64,000 nt of DNA from Actinoalloteichus fjordicus (GTDB lineage: Bacteria; Actinomycetota; Actinomycetes; Mycobacteriales; Pseudonocardiaceae), in the NCBI RefSeq assembly GCF_001941625.1, contig NZ_CP016076.1:2046001-2110000 (forward strand). The letters are read 5' to 3'. Position 1 is the stretch's first letter, and each line of letters starts with the position of its first letter. Below are positions 45,626 through 56,441 of this stretch, in pieces. Below the pieces are notes generated by a model. The model was not told the origin of the DNA, made no database searches, and worked only from the letters and a program-made list of their open reading frames with translations. Position numbers and translations under genes: made by a program.

Positions 45626-47793
45626 CGGACCTCTCCTTCGCGCTGGATCGCGGCGGGGTGCGCCGCGTCGAGACGGGCCGCGCAGACCTTGAACTCGGGC
45701 ATCCGACTCACCGGGTCGAGCACCGGATTGGTGAGCAGGTTGGCGCGCTGGACGCCGGGGAAGTGGAAGGGCAGGAACAGCACGTCCGGCCGCATCGAGG
45801 GCACACAGCGCACCCTGGCCTGCATCACCCCTCGGCGGGAGCTGACCCACGCCGTCGCGCCCTCGGCGAGTCCGGCGCGCGCGGCGGTGTCGGGGTGGAC
45901 CTCCACGTGCGCCTCCCCGGACACCGCGACCAGCTCGGGGATCAACCGGGTCTGTGCCCCGGACTGGTACTGCGCCAGGACCCGGCCGGTGGTCAGTACC
46001 AGCGGGAACTCGGCGTCCGGCGGCTCGGCGGGTCCCCGGTAGTCCACCGCGATGAACCGGGCCCGTCCGTCGGCGTGGGCGAAGGAGTCCAGGAACATCC
46101 TCGGCGTCCCCGGATGCGTCGGGTGGGGCACCGGCCAGTGCAGGGCCTCCCCGGCGCGCAGCCGTGCATGGCTGATCCCCGAGTAGTCGGCGGGCCCGCC
46201 TGCCGAGGCGGCCCGCAGCTCCTCGAACACCGTGTCGGCCACCACCGGGAACCGCTCCGGCGGCTGCCCCAGCCGGACGGCCAACCCGTGCAGGACGTCG
46301 AGGTCGCTGCGCACCCGAGGCGGCGGGTCGACCGCCTTGCGCCGGAGCAGCACCCGGCCCTCCAGGCTGGTCATCGTGCCGTCCTCCTCGGCCCACTGCG
46401 TCACCGGCAGCACCACGTCGGCCGCCTCGGCCGTCTCGGAGAGCACCACGTCGGCGACCACCAGCAGGTCCAGCGCCGCCAGCCGCTCCTGCACGTGTGC
46501 CGCGCGGGGCGCCGAGACCACCGGGTTGCTGCCGAAGACGAGCAGGGCGCGCGGCCCGTCGTCCCGGCCGAGTGCGTCGAGCAGCTCGTAGGCCGAGCGG
46601 CCCGGGCCGGGCAGCTCGGCCGGGTCGACGCCCCAGACTCCGGCGACGTGCGCGCGAGCCGCCGGATCGTCGAGTCGCCGATAGCCGGGCAGCTGGTCGG
46701 CCTTCTGACCGTGTTCACGCCCGCCCTGGCCGTTGCCCTGCCCGGTGAGGCAGCCGAAGCCCGCGCCAGGCGTGCCCGGCAGCCCCAGGGCCAGCGACAG
46801 GTTGATCCAGGCCGAGACGGTGTCGGCGCCGTCGGAGTGCTGCTCGGTGCCGCGCGCGGTCAGCACGTAGGCGCGGTCGGCCTCGGCGAGCAGCCGCACC
46901 GCAGCGTGCTGGTCGGCCGCCGACACCCCGGTCACCCGCTCGACGCGCTCCGGCCACCAGGCCGCCGCCGCCCGCCAGGCCGCGTCGAGGCCGCTGGTCC
47001 GCGACTGGACGTAGGCGTGATCGACCAGGCCGTCCAGTACTGCCGCGTGCAGCATCCCGAGGGCCAGCGCCAGATCCGTGCCGGGGGTCGGCTGCAGGTG
47101 CAGCGCGGCCTGCTCCGCCGTCGGTGTCCGGCGAGGATCGATCACGATCAGTCCGCCCCGATCGGCCGTCCGCCGCAGGTGGCCGACGAAGGGCGGCATG
47201 GTCTCCGAGGGATTGGCGCCGATCAGCAGCACCGCGTCCGCCGCGCCGAGGTCGGCGACCGGAAACGGCATCCCGCGATCCAGCCCGAACGCCCGCATGC
47301 CCGCTGCGGCCGCCGAGGACATGCAGAACCGACCGTTGTAGTCGATCTGCGAGGTGCCCAGCGCAACCCGCGCGAACTTGCCGAGCAGATACGCCTTCTC
47401 GTTGGTCAGCCCGCCGCCGCCGAAGACCCCGACCGAGTCGGGGCCGTGCTCGGCGCGCAGCCCGCGCAGCTCGGCGGCGATCCGGTCCAGCGCCGTCTCC
47501 CAGCTCACCGGCCGCAGCGGCGCGTCCCGCCGGGGCCGGGCCAGCGGGGTCGTCAGCCTGCCCGGCGAGGTCAGCACCGTCGCCGAGGTCCAGCCCTTCT
47601 GACAGAGTCCGCCCCGGTTGGTGGGGAAGTCCCTCGGCGCGACCTCCAGCGTGCGGGTCGTCACCGTCATCGCGCACTGGAGCGCGCAGTAGGGGCAGTG
47701 GGTGGCGACCTCGGCGCCCGGCCCGCCGGTGTCGGCGGTCCCGCCTTCGCCGACGATCTCCTCGGGTGCCCGAGGCGCGGTGACCTGCGACAT
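45622..47793 (-). CDS. nasA: Assimilatory nitrate reductase, molybdopterin catalytic subunit
   Basis: The 723-residue cytoplasmic enzyme reduces nitrate to nitrite. It has the [4Fe-4S] motif CPYCALQCAMTV with the fourth Cys in GGLCQKGWTSATVL, then molybdopterin-binding signatures DAVLLIGANPSETMPPFVG, LIVIDPRRTPTAEQAALHL and the C-terminal VWVSSRRGVMQARVRCVPSM. The GRFCMSSAAAAG region is expected around the metal. It carries no C-terminal BFD domain; that function is on the coupled downstream gene. It has no signal peptide, supporting an assimilatory role. Confidence 0.93.
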   Translation of the reverse strand: MSQVTAPRAPEEIVGEGGTADTGGPGAEVATHCPYCALQCAMTVTTRTLEVAPRDFPTNRGGLCQKGWTSATVLTSPGRLTTPLARPRRDAPLRPVSWETALDRIAAELRGLRAEHGPDSVGVFGGGGLTNEKAYLLGKFARVALGTSQIDYNGRFCMSSAAAAGMRAFGLDRGMPFPVADLGAADAVLLIGANPSETMPPFVGHLRRTADRGGLIVIDPRRTPTAEQAALHLQPTPGTDLALALGMLHAAVLDGLVDHAYVQSRTSGLDAAWRAAAAWWPERVERVTGVSAADQHAAVRLLAEADRAYVLTARGTEQHSDGADTVSAWINLSLALGLPGTPGAGFGCLTGQGNGQGGREHGQKADQLPGYRRLDDPAARAHVAGVWGVDPAELPGPGRSAYELLDALGRDDGPRALLVFGSNPVVSAPRAAHVQERLAALDLLVVADVVLSETAEAADVVLPVTQWAEEDGTMTSLEGRVLLRRKAVDPPPRVRSDLDVLHGLAVRLGQPPERFPVVADTVFEELRAASAGGPADYSGISHARLRAGEALHWPVPHPTHPGTPRMFLDSFAHADGRARFIAVDYRGPAEPPDAEFPLVLTTGRVLAQYQSGAQTRLIPELVAVSGEAHVEVHPDTAARAGLAEGATAWVSSRRGVMQARVRCVPSMRPDVLFLPFHFPGVQRANLLTNPVLDPVSRMPEFKVCAARLDAAHPAAIQREGEVR

Positions 47794-48203
47794 CGTGTGC
47801 CTCCTCGTTGGCGGGCCCGCCGTGCGCCCGGCGTTCGCCGCGTCTCGCAGGCCGCTCGCACCGCCCGGTCCGCGCCGACGCGTCCGCGCCGGGCCCGCGT
47901 CGGCGGGTGCGGATCACCGACGCTAGGCACCCGCTGTTACTCGGGCGTGGCGTCGCGTTTCCGGCAGGCGAAATCGTCTGCGCAGGCCTTGACGGTCTGC
48001 GGTGAGGTCCGGCGTCTGCCCGCCTGCTACCCTCGGCTCTCGGGTCCGGCTGCGTTCCGTGGCGGCCGTGACCGTCTTCCGCGAGGCCTGACCCGCTCGG
48101 TCGGTGTTCGTGGTGCTCGCGACCTGCAGGCTGTGGGCGCCCCCGACTGATCGCGGGCTGGTGCGGAGTCGCACGGAACCCGGATATAAGGAGACACCAG
48201 ACC
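47794..48203. other. Divergent region between nitrate reductase and rpsO genes
   Basis: About 410 nt with both promoters. The nitrate side has GTTAC at 47936-47940 and GTTTC at 47957-47961. On the rpsO side TACCCT near 48029 could be a -10 element but lacks a convincing -35. No gene. Confidence 0.4.
47936..47961. promoter_or_regulatory. Candidate nitrogen-control site upstream of the nitrate reductase gene
   Basis: GTTAC at 47936-47940 and GTTTC at 47957-47961, start to start 21 nt, close to two turns of the helix as in GlnR boxes. About 145 nt upstream of the gene. Partial match; inference. Confidence 0.33.
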
Positions 48204-48473
48204 GTGGCACTGTCCACTGCCGAGAAGAAGTCGATCCTCGCCGAGTACGGCGTGCACGAGTCCGACACGGGCTCCCCGGAGGCTCAGGTCGCGATGCTGA
48301 CCAAGCGCATCAGCGGCCTCACCGAGCACCTGAAGCAGCACAAGCACGACCACCACTCGCGTCGTGGCCTGTTGCTGCTGGTCGGCCGCCGTCGTCGACT
48401 GCTCAACTACCTGACGAAGGTCGACATCTCGCGTTACCGTTCGTTGATCAGCAGGCTCGGCCTGCGTCGTTGA
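48204..48473 (+). CDS. rpsO: 30S ribosomal protein S15
   Basis: An 89-residue primary 16S rRNA-binding protein of the 30S platform. The whole family consensus is present: [40 protein letters not shown] and [23 protein letters not shown] 48204 follows AAGGAG at 48188-48193. The rpsO-pnp order is conserved across bacteria. Confidence 0.98.
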   Translation: MALSTAEKKSILAEYGVHESDTGSPEAQVAMLTKRISGLTEHLKQHKHDHHSRRGLLLLVGRRRRLLNYLTKVDISRYRSLISRLGLRR

Positions 48474-48484
48474 TCTGATCCGCC

Positions 48485-48517
48485 TCGCGGGCGCGGCCGA
48501 CTCGGTCGCGCCCGCGA
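48485..48517 (+). terminator. Hairpin between rpsO and pnp
   Basis: Perfect 11-bp stem TCGCGGGCGCG at 48485-48495 with its complement at 48507-48517; the 11-nt loop can pair further. It starts 12 nt after the rpsO stop. In other bacteria the rpsO-pnp interval is processed by RNase III, so it may be a processing site rather than a full terminator. Confidence 0.65.
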
Positions 48518-48694
48518 CGTGGGCAAAGAGGAGTGGCCGCCGCACGTGAAGACGCCGATCGGGAACAGTTCGCCGGTCCTCGGTAGTGGTTCTCGGGACA
48601 CACGGTCCCGTGGACTTCGATCGATGACCGGCCACGTTCGAACCTGCTCCCGTGTCTCGCGCGCTCCGGCCCGTTGACACAAGGAGAGAACTAC

Positions 48695-50946
48695 GTGACA
48701 GACACTGATTTCACCGAGGCCACCGCGACCATCGACAACGGTCGCTTCGGCACTCGGACGGTCCGTTTCGAGACCGGTCGCTTCGCCCGCCAGGCGGCGG
48801 GCAGCGTCGCCGCCTATCTCGACGACGAGACCATGCTGCTCTCGGCGACCACCGCGTCCAAGCACCCGAAGGAGCACTTCGACTTCTTCCCGCTGACGGT
48901 GGACGTCGAGGAGCGGATGTACGCCGCGGGCCGCATCCCCGGCTCGTTCTTCCGCCGGGAGGGCCGTCCCTCCACCGACGCGATCCTGACGTGCAGGCTG
49001 ATCGACCGGCCGCTGCGGCCGTCGTTCGTCGAGGGCCTGCGCAACGAGGTCCAGGTCGTCGTCACCGTGATGAGCCTGACCCCCGGTGACCTGTACGACG
49101 TGCTGGCCATCAACGCGGCCTCCGCCTCCACCCAGCTCTCCGGCCTGCCCTTCTCCGGTCCGGTCGGCGGCGTCCGCGTCGCGCTGATCGAGAACCAGTG
49201 GGTGGCCTTCCCGACCCACGAGCAGCTCGAGGGCGCCGTCTTCGACATGGTCGTCGCCGGTCGCATCGTCGGCGACGACGTCGCGATCATGATGGTCGAG
49301 GCCGAGGCGCCCGAGCACGTCCTCTCGCTGATCGAGAACGACGCGCCCGCGCCGACCGAGGAGATCGTCGCCCAGGGTCTCGAGGCGGCCAAGCCGTTCC
49401 TGAAGGCCCTGTGCGAGGCCCAGCAGCAGCTGGCCGACTCCTCGGCCAAGGAGACGGTGACCTTCCCGCGCTTCCTCGCCTACGAGGAGGACATGTTCGC
49501 GGCGGTGGAGCGGGTGGCCGCCACCGAGCTGGCCGAGGCGCTGACCATCGCGGGCAAGCAGGAGCGCGAGGCCCGCATCGACGAGGTCAAGGCCAGGACG
49601 CTCACCGAGATCGGTCTCGGCGAGGGCGAGGCCTTCCACGGGCGGGACAAGGAGGTCGGCGCGGCGTTCCGCTCGCTGACCAAGAAGCTCGTCCGCAACC
49701 GGGTGCTCCGGGACAAGGTCCGGATGGACGGCCGAGGCCTGGCCGACATCCGCAGCCTCTCCTCCGAGGTCTCGGTGATCCCGCGCGTGCACGGCTCGGC
49801 GCTGTTCGAGCGCGGCGAGACCCAGATCCTGGGCATCACCACGCTGAACATGCTGCGGCTCGAGCAGAACCTGGACACGCTCGCGCCGGAGACCACCAAG
49901 CGCTACATGCACCACTACAACTTCCCGCCCTTCTCCACCGGTGAGACCGGCCGCGTCGGCTCGCCCAAGCGGCGGGAGATCGGCCACGGCGCGCTGGCCG
50001 AGCGGGCCCTGATGCCGGTGCTGCCCTCGCGCTCGGAGTTCCCGTACGCGATCCGGCAGGTGTCCGAGGCGCTGGGCTCCAACGGCTCCACCTCGATGGG
50101 CTCGGTCTGCGCCTCGACGCTGTCCCTGCTCAACGCGGGCGTGCCGCTGAAGGCTCCGGTCGCGGGCATCGCGATGGGCCTGGTCTCCGACGAGGTCGAC
50201 GGCGAGACCCGCTACGTGGCGCTGACCGACATCCTCGGTGCCGAGGACGCCTACGGCGACATGGACTTCAAGGTCGCGGGCACCAAGGACTTCGTGACGG
50301 CTCTCCAACTCGACACGAAGCTCGACGGCATCCCGTCCGACGTGCTGGCCCAGGCGCTCCGGCAGGCCTACGACGCCCGACTCACCATCCTGGAGGTCAT
50401 CGCCGAGGCGATCGACCGTCCGGACGAGATGAGCCCGTACGCCCCGCGCGTCACCAGCGTGAAGATCCCGGTCGACAAGATCGGCGAGGTCATCGGCCCG
50501 AAGGGCAAGATGATCAACTCGATCACCGAGGAGACCGGCGCGGACATCTCCATCGAGGACGACGGCACGATCTACGTCGGCGCGGTGGACGGTCCCTCGG
50601 CCGAGGCGGCGGTGGACAAGATCAACGCCATCGCCAACCCGCAGCTGCCGAAGATCGGCGAGCGCTTCCTGGGCACCGTCGTCAAGACGGCCGCCTTCGG
50701 CGCCTTCGTCTCGTTGGTCCCCGGTCGGGACGGCCTCGTGCACATCTCCAAGCTGGGCAACGGCAAGCGGATCGCCAAGGTCGAGGACGTCGTCAAGGTC
50801 GGCGACAAGATCCGGGTCGAGATCGCCGACATCGACAACCGGGGCAAGATCAGCCTGGTGCCGGTCGCCGAGACCGAGTCGACGGAGAACGGTGCGGCCC
50901 CCGCCGAGGGCGCGGTCGCCGCCCCGTCGTCGGAGTCCACGACGGC

Positions 50947-50950
<4 letters not shown>
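48695..50950 (+). CDS. pnp: Polyribonucleotide nucleotidyltransferase (PNPase)
   Basis: It degrades RNA 3'-5' with phosphate and can add tails; in actinomycetes it is also annotated gpsI. The 751-residue protein has two RNase PH domains ([20 protein letters not shown] and [20 protein letters not shown]), separated by a helical domain. The KH domain has [20 protein letters not shown] and the S1 domain [23 protein letters not shown] 48695 follows AAGGAGAG. The stop overlaps the next start (GTGA). Confidence 0.98.
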
Positions 50951-53584
<2,634 letters not shown>

Positions 53585-53898
53585 CCGCGCGGGCCGCCGT
53601 GTGACGACGGGCTGGCGGCCTGGACGGCCGGTTGGCAGCCGTTCGGCGTTGCACGGTCGACGGTCGGGCTCGTCCGGCGGATGGTTCCGGCGACGCGGGC
53701 GCGGGTTGTTCGGACCGGACCGGTTTCTCCGCCTGCGAGCCCGTTTTCGATCCCGCCCCGTCGTGAGCGGGATTCGGCGTGGCCGAGCTGTCAGGCGACC
53801 GAAGAGTGCCATGACGGAGTCGTGGTGACCGACGATGGCGCCGCAGTTCGCCGTGCCTGCCCCGCGCAACCCCGACGGCAGGGATCAAGAACAGGCTC
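53585..53898. other. Intergenic region between convergent genes
   Basis: No gene is supported. It contains copy B of the dispersed repeat (53763-53870). No strong terminator is seen. Confidence 0.4.
53763..53870 (-). repeat. Dispersed intergenic repeat, copy B
   Basis: 108 bp matching 33963-34033 in two blocks separated by ~34 extra bp (from CGAAGAGTGCC to GTGGTGACC). The end block CTGCCCCGCGCAAC is the same in both. Confidence 0.6.
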
Positions 53899-54384
53899 TC
53901 AGAACCACCAGGCCCCTGCGATGCCGGGGACCACGGCCACCAGGGCGAAGCGTCCGAAGCGTCCCGCCAGGCCGGTGAGGACGAACGTGCGTAAGGGGAT
54001 GCCTGCCACGCCGGCGATCACCGAGACGGCGGCGAACGGCGGAAGGCTGACGAAGGAGCTGCTGAGCAGCACTCCCGCCGTCCAGACCGGCCTGCCCCGG
54101 CAGGCCTCGCGGAAGCGGGCCAGCCGGAGACTCCACCGGCTCGGCGTGTCCTCGGTGCGACGGAAGACCTTCGGCAGTGGCAGGCTCCCGCGTCCGGCGT
54201 AGTAGTAGAGCAGCTTGCCCACCACCTGCCCGGCCGCGACGACGGCGGCGAGCTGCCACCACGCCGTGTCCGGCGCTCGGAGCATCAGTGCGATGACGAA
54301 CAGCTCGACGCTGATCAGCGGGATGAGGGCGGAGAGCACCGAGACGCCGAACGCGGTGGACATGAGACCGATCCACAGCAGCAC
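53899..54384 (-). CDS. VTT/SNARE-associated-like membrane protein
   Basis: The 161-residue product is polytopic, with helices around GVSVLSALIPLISVELFVIA, AAVVAAGQVVGKLLYYYAGR and VLLSSSFVSLPPFAAVSVIA. The gxxxGK-YY-xGR stretch and the Pro-rich loop resemble the YqaA/DedA-related VTT family of small membrane proteins. Function unknown. The start may be GTG 54384 or ATG 54363. Confidence 0.68.
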   Translation of the reverse strand: MLLWIGLMSTAFGVSVLSALIPLISVELFVIALMLRAPDTAWWQLAAVVAAGQVVGKLLYYYAGRGSLPLPKVFRRTEDTPSRWSLRLARFREACRGRPVWTAGVLLSSSFVSLPPFAAVSVIAGVAGIPLRTFVLTGLAGRFGRFALVAVVPGIAGAWWF

Positions 54385-54426
54385 GGCGGCGGCCCCAGGG
54401 TCGACGAGACGGTGACCGGCGCGACC

Positions 54427-55023
54427 TTACTCGGCAGGCGGCTCGGAATCGGGGTCTTCGATCACCTCGGCGGCCTGGAAGTCCAACGGACCGGTCAGCC
54501 GCAGCTCGCGGACCGTCCGCTCGCCCGCAGCCAGGGTGCGGGACAGTCCGTCCGGCTCCCAGCCCGCGATCTTGAAGAAGGCCAGCGACGCGGCGTCGGC
54601 GATCGGCACCCACACGATGCCGCGCCGCGCCCCGGCTGCCCGGAGCTGCTCGCCCGCAGCCAGCAGCAGCCTCCCGCCGTGCCCCCGGCGCCCCCATCGC
54701 GGCTCCACCAGCAGCGAGGCGATCAGACCGGTCTCGGCGGCGTCCGGCGCAGGCACGCCGTCGGAGCCCGCGGTCTCCTCGGGGGGCGCCGCGCCGACCA
54801 CGCAGAACCCCACGGTCCACTCACCCTCGGTCGCGATCAGCACCGAGGCACGGTTGTCGTCGATCGCCTCGCGCCAGGAGGCCTCGACGGCTGTGACGTC
54901 GAGTTCGTCGAGGACGGCGGCGGGAAGAATCCGGGTGTACGCGGCTCGCCAGGTGTCGCACTGGATGCGGGCGACCTCGGCGGCGTCGTCGGGGAGTGCC
55001 GGGCGGACGGCGGCGTGTGCCAT
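54427..55023 (-). CDS. GNAT family N-acetyltransferase
   Basis: The 198-residue protein has a GCN5-like fold: RPALPDDAAEVARIQCDTWR at the start, ASLLVEPRWGRRGHGGRLLL containing the acetyl-CoA loop RxxGxG/A as RWGRRGHGG, and ASLAFFKIAGWEPDG. It matches Rv2775 by position near dapB. The acceptor is unknown. An upstream in-frame ATG at 55032 is an alternative. Confidence 0.87.
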   Translation of the reverse strand: MAHAAVRPALPDDAAEVARIQCDTWRAAYTRILPAAVLDELDVTAVEASWREAIDDNRASVLIATEGEWTVGFCVVGAAPPEETAGSDGVPAPDAAETGLIASLLVEPRWGRRGHGGRLLLAAGEQLRAAGARRGIVWVPIADAASLAFFKIAGWEPDGLSRTLAAGERTVRELRLTGPLDFQAAEVIEDPDSEPPAE

Positions 55024-55389
55024 GCCGGTCAACCTATCTTCCGGCGCGAGCGCCCTCGCTCACCGGTCGCGTCCCGGTGGCGCGTCCCGTGTCGCGGCAG
55101 GCCTGCGGAAGGCCACGCTGCCGATGACGCCTGCCGGGCACGGTCGCTTGTCCCATGCTGATCGATCGGGTTCACCCGACTCGGCCTGCCCTGCGGAGGC
55201 GGAACCCTGGTCACGGGGTGTGAGAATCCTCGTCCTGGGGGTCGGCGTCGGCTCTTCGACCGCCTGACAAGAGGCCATTCCGGTGGTGTCATTGGGCCGA
55301 ACCGGGTAGGTGAGTATCGGCAGACCTGACAGGGACAGACTGATCGCCTGCACGATCGAGACGACGTCCCATATCGGCAGGAAGTGAAC
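55024..55389. other. Divergent intergenic region
   Basis: About 365 nt between the GNAT gene and the lanthipeptide-cluster side. No gene is supported. It should carry promoters in both directions and marks the boundary between backbone and cluster. Confidence 0.4.
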
Positions 55390-55614
55390 ATGACTTCGCC
55401 CATTGTGGCTTCGGCGCGACACAGACCGGATGACGGTGCCTTCGAGTTGGTCGGTGAACGCGGCAGGTCGCCTGCTGCGGGCCCGTTGGCCCGCCCGTCT
55501 CGAGGTCCACAGTTGGTGGCTGCGGTGAGCGGTCCGTCCGTCCTGCCACGCGCCCGTCGGACGGGGATGAAGGCCCGATGGAACGCTCCGCAGGTCGGGA
55601 GCACGAGATCATGA
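55390..55614 (+). CDS. Possible small protein coupled to the LuxR-type regulator
   Basis: A 74-residue frame beginning MTSPIVASARHRPDDGAFEL, with AGGAAG at 55379-55384 5 nt before the ATG. Its stop overlaps the regulator start as ATGA at 55611-55614. That overlap and the Shine-Dalgarno sequence favour expression; composition is only weakly coding and nothing similar is recognised. Confidence 0.4.
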   Translation: MTSPIVASARHRPDDGAFELVGERGRSPAAGPLARPSRGPQLVAAVSGPSVLPRARRTGMKARWNAPQVGSTRS

Positions 55615-56375
55615 CCCAGATCCGTGCCGACGATGCCAGGACGGTGCCCATCCTGCGGCGGGTGGCGCAAGGGAAGACCTTCTGGACACCGCGCCCCGCG
55701 CCGTTTCCGAGACCGAAGATGTCTCCGATGTGGGGGCCGCTGCTGGAGCGCGAAGCGTCGAATGCCGGGTCATCCGTGCAGGCGCTCGTCCGAGAACTGA
55801 TCAGAGTCAAGGAACCGCTGAAGATCGTGGATCCGATGGCCTTCTGTCGCCTTTCCCCGATCTGCAACGCGGTGTTCTCCGACCTGCTCGCCGTGCGCGG
55901 GCGTGTCTCGGTGATCGACCTCACTCACCGAGCGGGACCGGATCTGCCCCAGGGGCCGCGTCCAGGGTTGTCGGTGCGCGTCGCGGACCAGGTGTTCGGT
56001 GGGATGGTGTTGTTGGGTTGGGAGTTGGCGGCCTTCCTGAACCCGGCCTCGAACTCGGACGAGGACAGGGTGCTCACGGTGCGAGACCCCCAGCTCGTTC
56101 GGCTGTTCCACACCCTTTTCGATTATGAATGGACCCGTGCGAGCCCACCGTACGTCGAGTCCGAGACGGGCGAGGACCATGACGAGATTGACGAGGAGGA
56201 CGTGCTGCTGCTCACGATGATCAGCAACACGGTGAAGGATCAGGCGATCGCCCGCGCGTTGGGAGTGTCGATCCGCACTCTGCACCGGCGGATCGCCGCC
56301 CTGCAGTCGCGATTCGCCGTGCGCAGTCGCGTGGAGCTGATCGTCGCCGCGATGCGCAGCGGACTCATCAGCTGA
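55611..56375 (+). CDS. LuxR-type HTH transcriptional regulator of the lanthipeptide cluster
   Basis: The 254-residue protein ends in a LuxR/GerE-like helix-turn-helix: LLLTMISNTVKDQAIARALG and VSIRTLHRRIAALQSRFAVR (residues ~195-245). The N-terminal 170 residues have no receiver Asp or recognised sensor; WGPLLEREASNAGSSVQALV suggests helices, as in TrmB/LuxR hybrids of actinomycetes. The ATG at 55611 is supported by ATGA overlap with the preceding frame. It converges on the exporter gene, so a cluster-specific regulator is inferred. Confidence 0.8.
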   Translation: MTQIRADDARTVPILRRVAQGKTFWTPRPAPFPRPKMSPMWGPLLEREASNAGSSVQALVRELIRVKEPLKIVDPMAFCRLSPICNAVFSDLLAVRGRVSVIDLTHRAGPDLPQGPRPGLSVRVADQVFGGMVLLGWELAAFLNPASNSDEDRVLTVRDPQLVRLFHTLFDYEWTRASPPYVESETGEDHDEIDEEDVLLLTMISNTVKDQAIARALGVSIRTLHRRIAALQSRFAVRSRVELIVAAMRSGLIS

Positions 56376-56391
56376 GCATCGGTGTGGACAG

Positions 56392-56436
56392 GTGCCGATG
56401 CGGGTCCCTCGGCAAGATCCGGACCCGCAACGGCAC
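56392..56436. terminator. Terminator between regulator and exporter genes
   Basis: Inverted repeat GTGCCGATGCGGGTCC at 56392-56407 with GGACCCGCAACGGCAC at 56421-56436, one mismatch, 13-nt loop. It lies between two convergent stops (56375 and 56442) and can serve both. Confidence 0.75.
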
Positions 56437-56441
56437 TGTCG

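Noticed and set aside
44641-48150. Plus-strand open frame of 1169 codons opposite the nitrate reductase genes
   Set aside because: It overlaps two certain enzymes on the other strand and translates to Arg/Pro/Gly-rich sequence with no motif.
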